From Gaeumannomyces sp. JS-464 (Eukaryota > Ascomycota > Sordariomycetes > Magnaporthales > Magnaporthaceae), in contig NGZR01000005.1 of NCBI GenBank assembly GCA_002197995.1, positions 4,154,001 to 4,218,000 of the forward strand: 64,000 nt of DNA, written 5' to 3'. Below are positions 60,166 to 64,000 of this stretch, in pieces. Every line of letters starts with the position of its first letter. Within the stretch, counting starts at the first letter, position 1. The position numbers and the translations under genes are program-made. The notes under the pieces were generated by a model. That model made no database searches. It saw only the letters and a list, made by a program, of their open reading frames with translations, and had not been told where the DNA came from.

Positions 60166-61110
60166 GATGGAACAGGCCACTGGGGTGGTGGGCACGGGAG
60201 GAGGCAACGTGCCGTGCCAATTCCCAAGGGCTGCGCCGGGCTCGCTGCAGTTGGACAAAGACAGTCGCAGAAACCAGGGGAAGCTAGAATCGGATATGGG
60301 GGGCACTGGTGAGTGAGCGTCACACAGTCCCAGGGAGCAAAAAAGAGGAGTGAGAAAAAGGGAGCACAATGCTCTTGGAGAGAGGCACGGATGTCCCTTC
60401 CGTTGGGATTGACGTTAAGGAAAGAAAGAAGGAAAGAGGTGGTTGAGGAGGAGGTGTGTCCAATCCTCCTGTAAATCAGTGCCAATCGCGCGTTACTTCA
60501 GCCCTGGCCGTCCGCAGTTGGCCACTTGGCAGTTCTGTCTGTCGACTCCTTTTTTTTCTTTCGCGGACCAGTCCTGTCAGTGGTGGAGCTGGAATTGGGG
60601 ATTGTATCCAGGTACCCGCCTCTAGTGCGGGTCACTGCTTCCGTCATAAGTACATAGTACACGTCGGCTGGCTGGCCAGGGGGCCCAAGCTCCTTCATCC
60701 AATCCAAATGCACGATAGGATGGAAGTCTCGGCTGCTTTCCGGGAGCCACCCGACGGCAGTGGTTCCGCGAAGCACCATCGGGTTACTAGTATGTCATGC
60801 TGTATTTAGACTGGTGGCCAGATGGCCCAGGGGGAGCCCCTCGGCCCCTCCGCTGTTCGGAGGAACGACGGTGGAAGCTTGCGAGTTTTCCGTCGGCTGG
60901 CCGGCTGGGGCTGCGTTTTTGAATGCCGGCTTTTTCGCTGACCGGGCAGGCAGTACATTGTATTTCATTAGCTGAGAGGCTAACTGGAGGGGAGGTACCT
61001 TGCCTTGACCACAGCTGGCCCGCATTATATAAAAGAGCTGCCCATCCCGACAAGAACATACGTCAATAACCGCAGCTGGTGACTCAACGCGTCAAGAACG
61101 TCCAAGTTTC
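60166..61110. other. Intergenic: divergent promoter of PMT4 (-) and RidA (+)
   Basis: No gene recognised. Contains the RidA TATA box listed separately. Confidence 0.6.
61026..61035 (+). promoter_or_regulatory. TATA box of the RidA/Mmf1 gene
   Basis: TATATAAAAG, a full consensus, 76 bp upstream of the first ATG at 61111. This leaves a short leader and supports initiation at or after 61111. Confidence 0.5.
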
Positions 61111-61822
61111 ATGTCGGCATTGAGACTACGCCCGTTCGTTCTAAAAGCCTCCCGAGCCGCATTCGCATCATCTCGTCCAATAATCTACCCGCGTAACGTC
61201 CCGACCCTGTGCAAAATGGCCAGCAACATGATTGCCGTCAACAGCAAGGATGCTGCCCCTCGTCAGTTGCCCACCTGCAGCTATTTTTGAAACCCACAAT
61301 TCAGTCAAAATAAGGCAGCCTATACTAACCGCGCTGAAACAACCAGCTGCCGGCCCCTACGTAAGTGTCTACAACCCTGGTTGTAGTGAACTCCCGGCCA
61401 AACACAGCCAACTAACCTCACCTGCAGTCCCATGCCATCAAGACGCCCAGCGCCATCTACTGCTCCGGCTCGATCCCCGTCGACTCCCGGGGCAACCTGG
61501 TTGAGGGCACGATCCAGCAGAAGACTGAAGCCTGCATCAAGAACCTCCGCGCCGTTCTGGCCGAGGCCGGCTCGTCGCTTGAAAAGGTGGTCAAGGTCAA
61601 CATCTTCCTCGCCGACATGGGAGATTTTGCCGTGAGTCAAGCCTCAATGGGAGTCACCGTCGAGCATGTCGCCATAACGACTGACATATTTGCGTGTGAA
61701 TATAGAGCATGAACGAGGAGTACGCAAAGCACTTCACGCACAAGCCGGCCCGTAGCTGCGTTGCCGTCAAGACCTTGCCCAAGAATGTCGAGGTTGAGAT
61801 TGAGTGCGTTGCTCTGCCATGA
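61111..61822 (+). CDS. RidA/YjgF/Mmf1-family enamine/imine deaminase
   Basis: Hydrolyses reactive 2-aminoacrylate and related enamines made by PLP enzymes, protecting branched-chain amino-acid synthesis. 161 residues. Four exons: 61111-61261, 61347-61360 (14 nt), 61428-61631 and 61706-61822. The spliced core runs [60 protein letters not shown], ending [20 protein letters not shown]. The Arg in KPARSC is the conserved substrate-carboxylate ligand. The first 35 residues ([18 protein letters not shown]...) are Arg-rich, lack acids and resemble a mitochondrial presequence. A second ATG at 61216 (AAAATGGCC, strong context) would give a cytosolic form. Yeast divides these roles between Mmf1 and Hmf1. 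Confidence 0.93.
61347..61360 (+). other. 14-nt microexon of the RidA gene
   Basis: Flanked by ACCAG on the left and GTAAGT on the right, it encodes the conserved P-A-G-P-Y segment and joins phase 1 to phase 0. Skipping it would shift the frame and remove a conserved active-site loop. Confidence 0.85.
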
Positions 61823-62418
61823 AGAGGTTGTAGAGAAATGTGAAAGGCTGGCTAAGGTATAATTCTGAGGCTTGATGCTGGCACTGAGTGGTGGTGATGA
61901 CGATGATGATGAGTGGTGGTGATGAGAATGGTGGGGGATGGAAAGCCAGTTGAGACTCATCTTGTGGACCCCAAGCTGAAAAAAAAAGTAGAACAGGTCG
62001 GGGGTGGAGACAATGAGAGACATTCATCGCCAAACCGTGCGTGGCATTGAGCATTCATGCGTGCTCACATTGCGAGTGGAATACCTATTTATGATTTAAT
62101 TTTTCTTTCAATTTCTGAGGAGGTAGGTCGCTTTCTACCTGGTCTCCCTCAATCGCTCCGACGCCTCAGAGCCTGCCGCAGATCCCATATTCGAGCACCA
62201 CCTTTGGGTCAAAGTGATGCCTGCTCATTCCATATTGACAACCTACTCGCCCCTAAATGACGGCCATTTGCCTACTATTCCAGCTAGGAGCCCCATCCCA
62301 AAGCCAGGGATGAAAAAAAATGAGTGATTGATCGAGCATGACAAAAGCTCTCCGAGTCTGAAAAGCTGCTGCGCCAGCCGCTGCGAAACATTGCATCACA
62401 AGAAAAAAGAAGCGCGTC
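61823..62418. other. Intergenic between RidA and the G-patch gene
   Basis: 3' flank of RidA (with GGTGATGA-type simple repeats at 61885-61935) and promoter of the G-patch gene. No gene recognised. Confidence 0.55.
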
Positions 62419-63555
62419 ATGGAGGCGAAACGCGCGGCGTCGGCGGCAGCAGCCCAAGACGCCGCCGACGACGGCGATGATGACTACATGAACATGGTCT
62501 TCACCGACGCCCCCGCCGCCCCGGAGACGTCGCTGCAGCGGCGCCAGCGCGAGAGGCGCGAGGCCGAGCTGCGCGCCCGCGTCAAGTCCAAGGCCGAGCT
62601 GGCCGCCGAGGAGGCCGCCAAGCGCGAGGCCGCACTAGCCACCTCGCTGCTCGGCGACCCTGCCGCCGTCAAGAAGAGCAAAGGTTTCGCCATGATGGCC
62701 AAGATGGGCTTCAAGCCCGGCGCCGCCCTCGGTCGCCAACAGGGACCACCGCCGCCCGCCGCCGCCGCCGCCGCCGCCGAGGCGGCCAGTAGTAGTGGTG
62801 GTGGTGGTGGTGGTGGTGGTGGTGATGATGGTGGGGCCAGGACCGTCGACGACGACGGCGGGTTGTCCCTACCCCCCGCAATCCTCGAGCCCGTCCGCAT
62901 CTCAGTAAAGGACGGCCGCGGCGGCATCGGCCTGGCCAGCGAGCGCAAGCGCAAGGTGGACGAGGCCGTGGGCTGGGCCGCCGCCTCCGATGAAGCCAAG
63001 CGCGCCAGGCCCGACGAGGGCGAGTTCCGGGACCGCGTCCGGCGGGAGCGCGAGGCCGCGCGCAAGGAGAGGCAGCTCCACGCCGCGCAAAAGGTCGCCG
63101 AGCGCATGGGCGAGGACGAAGAGCAGAGGCGGCGCGACGAAGGGGAGGAGCCGCACTCGGCCGCGCCCGCAGCGGCTCGCGGCCGGCCCCTGAAATCCAT
63201 CAACGTGCTGTGGCGGGGTCTGGTGCGCGCTCGCGAGGAGGCAGAGCGCGACCGGAGGATGAGGCACGATCTGCAGCAGAGCCTCTCACGGCTGCCGACC
63301 TACGAGGATGACGATGAGGACGAGGATGACAAGAGAGGCACTAGGAAAGACCCCTACGACCAATGTTACGGCCGAGGATCTCGACGAAGATGACACGGAG
63401 CTCCAAGAATTCAACTCCCAGGATGTTGACGATAGGCTACAGGCCGTGGTCAGTCATCTTCGCGAGGCGCATCGTTATTGTTTCTGGTGTAAATACGTGT
63501 ACCCGGACGAACAGTTGGAAGGCTGCCCGGGAAGACAGAGGAGGACCACGATTAA
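62419..63555 (+). CDS. G-patch domain protein (GPATCH11/CCDC75-like), frame-disrupted
   Basis: Starts MEAKRAASAAAAQDAADD. An acidic motif DDDYMNMVF and a charged helix precede the G-patch, which begins KGFAMMAKMGFKPGAALG and resumes after an Ala/Gly insert at EPVRISVKDGRGGIGL. An Arg/Glu-rich helical region (GEFRDRVRREREAARKERQ) follows, then the C-terminal domain: EDLDEDDTELQEFNSQDVDD, CFWCKYVYPDEQLEGCPG and the end TEEDHD, typical of this family. G-patch proteins usually activate DEAH helicases in RNA metabolism. Two breaks: around 63331-63338 (a lost GA unit or an extra A in AAGAGAGG) and in GGG 63529-63531. The stop at 63555 belongs to the restored frame. About 378-379 residues. Confidence 0.8.
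62755..62823 (+). repeat. GCC and GGT trinucleotide repeats inside the G-patch domain
   Basis: (GCC)n at 62755-62779 encodes poly-Ala; (GGT)9 at 62797-62823 encodes poly-Gly. Both sit in the variable loop that interrupts the G-patch. Confidence 0.75.
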
Positions 63556-63702
63556 GCCGGGAAAGACTAAATCGAAACATGTTGATGTACATTGGTTGTG
63601 TGAAGAATCGTGGCGATATATCGTAAGTATAGACTCCATGGCCGTCTATTCAAACATTGGCCATTTTAATACTTGTGTTGTTACATTTTTTTCTTCTTTT
63701 TT

Positions 63703-64000
63703 TTAGCCAGATTCAGCGGCGCCACTGGGAACACCAGCAGCACCCTCTTCCTGCTCATCCTCGCCGGGAGCCTGGGACGGGAGTAGAATATCGGCCAGGC
63801 CCATCTCCAGGATGGCCACCTGGTACATGAGCTCAAGCTCCTCGTCTGAGGTCGCCCCGACCTTCCGCACGTAGTGCTCCTCCACCATGCGAGCCAGAAC
63901 CTCGGCGCCTTCCCTCTGGGACAGCTCCCTGCGCGTCGGGGTAGCGTCGCCGCCGCCTTTCAGGCTGATATCGTAGGCGGCCTGGGCTTTTCGGCTGACC
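63703..64000 (-). CDS. C-terminus of an unrecognised protein (5' part beyond the window)
   Basis: The frame is open from base 64000 to a stop at 63703, about 98 residues. It begins VSRKAQAAYDISLKGGGD, continues REGAEVLARMVEEHYVRKVG and DEELELMYQVAILEMGLADI, and ends in a Glu/Gly/Ala-rich low-complexity tail. Amphipathic helices, no recognised motif. It is convergent with the G-patch gene, whose stop is about 150 bp away. I cannot assign a family. Confidence 0.55.
   Translation of the reverse strand, partial: VSRKAQAAYDISLKGGGDATPTRRELSQREGAEVLARMVEEHYVRKVGATSDEELELMYQVAILEMGLADILLPSQAPGEDEQEEGAAGVPSGAAESG

Noticed and set aside
1..64000. Secondary-metabolite or polysaccharide-utilisation gene cluster
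   Set aside because: GH15, sugar transporters and PMT4 are scattered among unrelated housekeeping genes; no backbone synthase or pathway-specific regulator is present.

Overview
The window is nuclear DNA of a filamentous ascomycete (Pezizomycotina, most likely a Sordariomycete). The signs are short introns (about 60-120 bp, some longer) with GTRNGT donors and CTRAC branch points, GC-rich third codon positions, a HET-domain gene, a NUC-1-type phosphate regulator, a fungal PMT4 mannosyltransferase, an Src1/Heh1 inner-nuclear-membrane protein and a sucrose (SUT/GPH) transporter. I see no transposon, CRISPR array, tRNA or rRNA gene.

Layout, left to right: GH15 glycosidase (partial, -); TPT/DMT nucleotide-sugar-type transporter (+); secreted subtilase (-); MFS sugar transporter (+); an uncharacterised membrane-protein gene (-, broken); AAA+ ATPase (-), divergent from a large HET-domain gene (+); sucrose transporter (+); Src1 (-); small heat-shock protein with a His/Gly-rich N-terminus (-); NUC-1-like bHLH factor (-); kelch-type membrane protein (-); gap of 4.3 kb; MEX67 mRNA export receptor (-), divergent from MPH1/FANCM helicase (+); C2H2 zinc-finger protein (-); gap of 4.1 kb; unrecognised broken gene (+); PMT4 (-); RidA/Mmf1 deaminase with a 14-nt microexon (+); G-patch protein (+); and the C-terminus of an unrecognised gene (-) at the right edge. 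Apart from the HET/AAA+/membrane-protein locus the genes look like ordinary housekeeping or nutrient-uptake functions with no pathway clustering.

The strongest window-wide signal is technical. At least ten genes need one or more single bases restored to read through. In nearly all cases the missing base falls in a G/C (sometimes A/T) run of 2-6, the shift is always in the 'one base missing' direction, and the protein is well conserved on both sides. When the inferred losses are added back, the lengths of GH15-internal exons, TPT (3), subtilase (2), AAA+ (1), NUC-1 (2), HSP20 (3) and kelch (12) all become divisible by three. I read this as homopolymer undercalling in the assembly rather than pseudogenisation. 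Seven genes (MFS, HET, SUT, MEX67, MPH1, C2H2, PMT4) and RidA are clean. All coordinates refer to the sequence as given; broken genes are annotated as one CDS span with the break positions listed.
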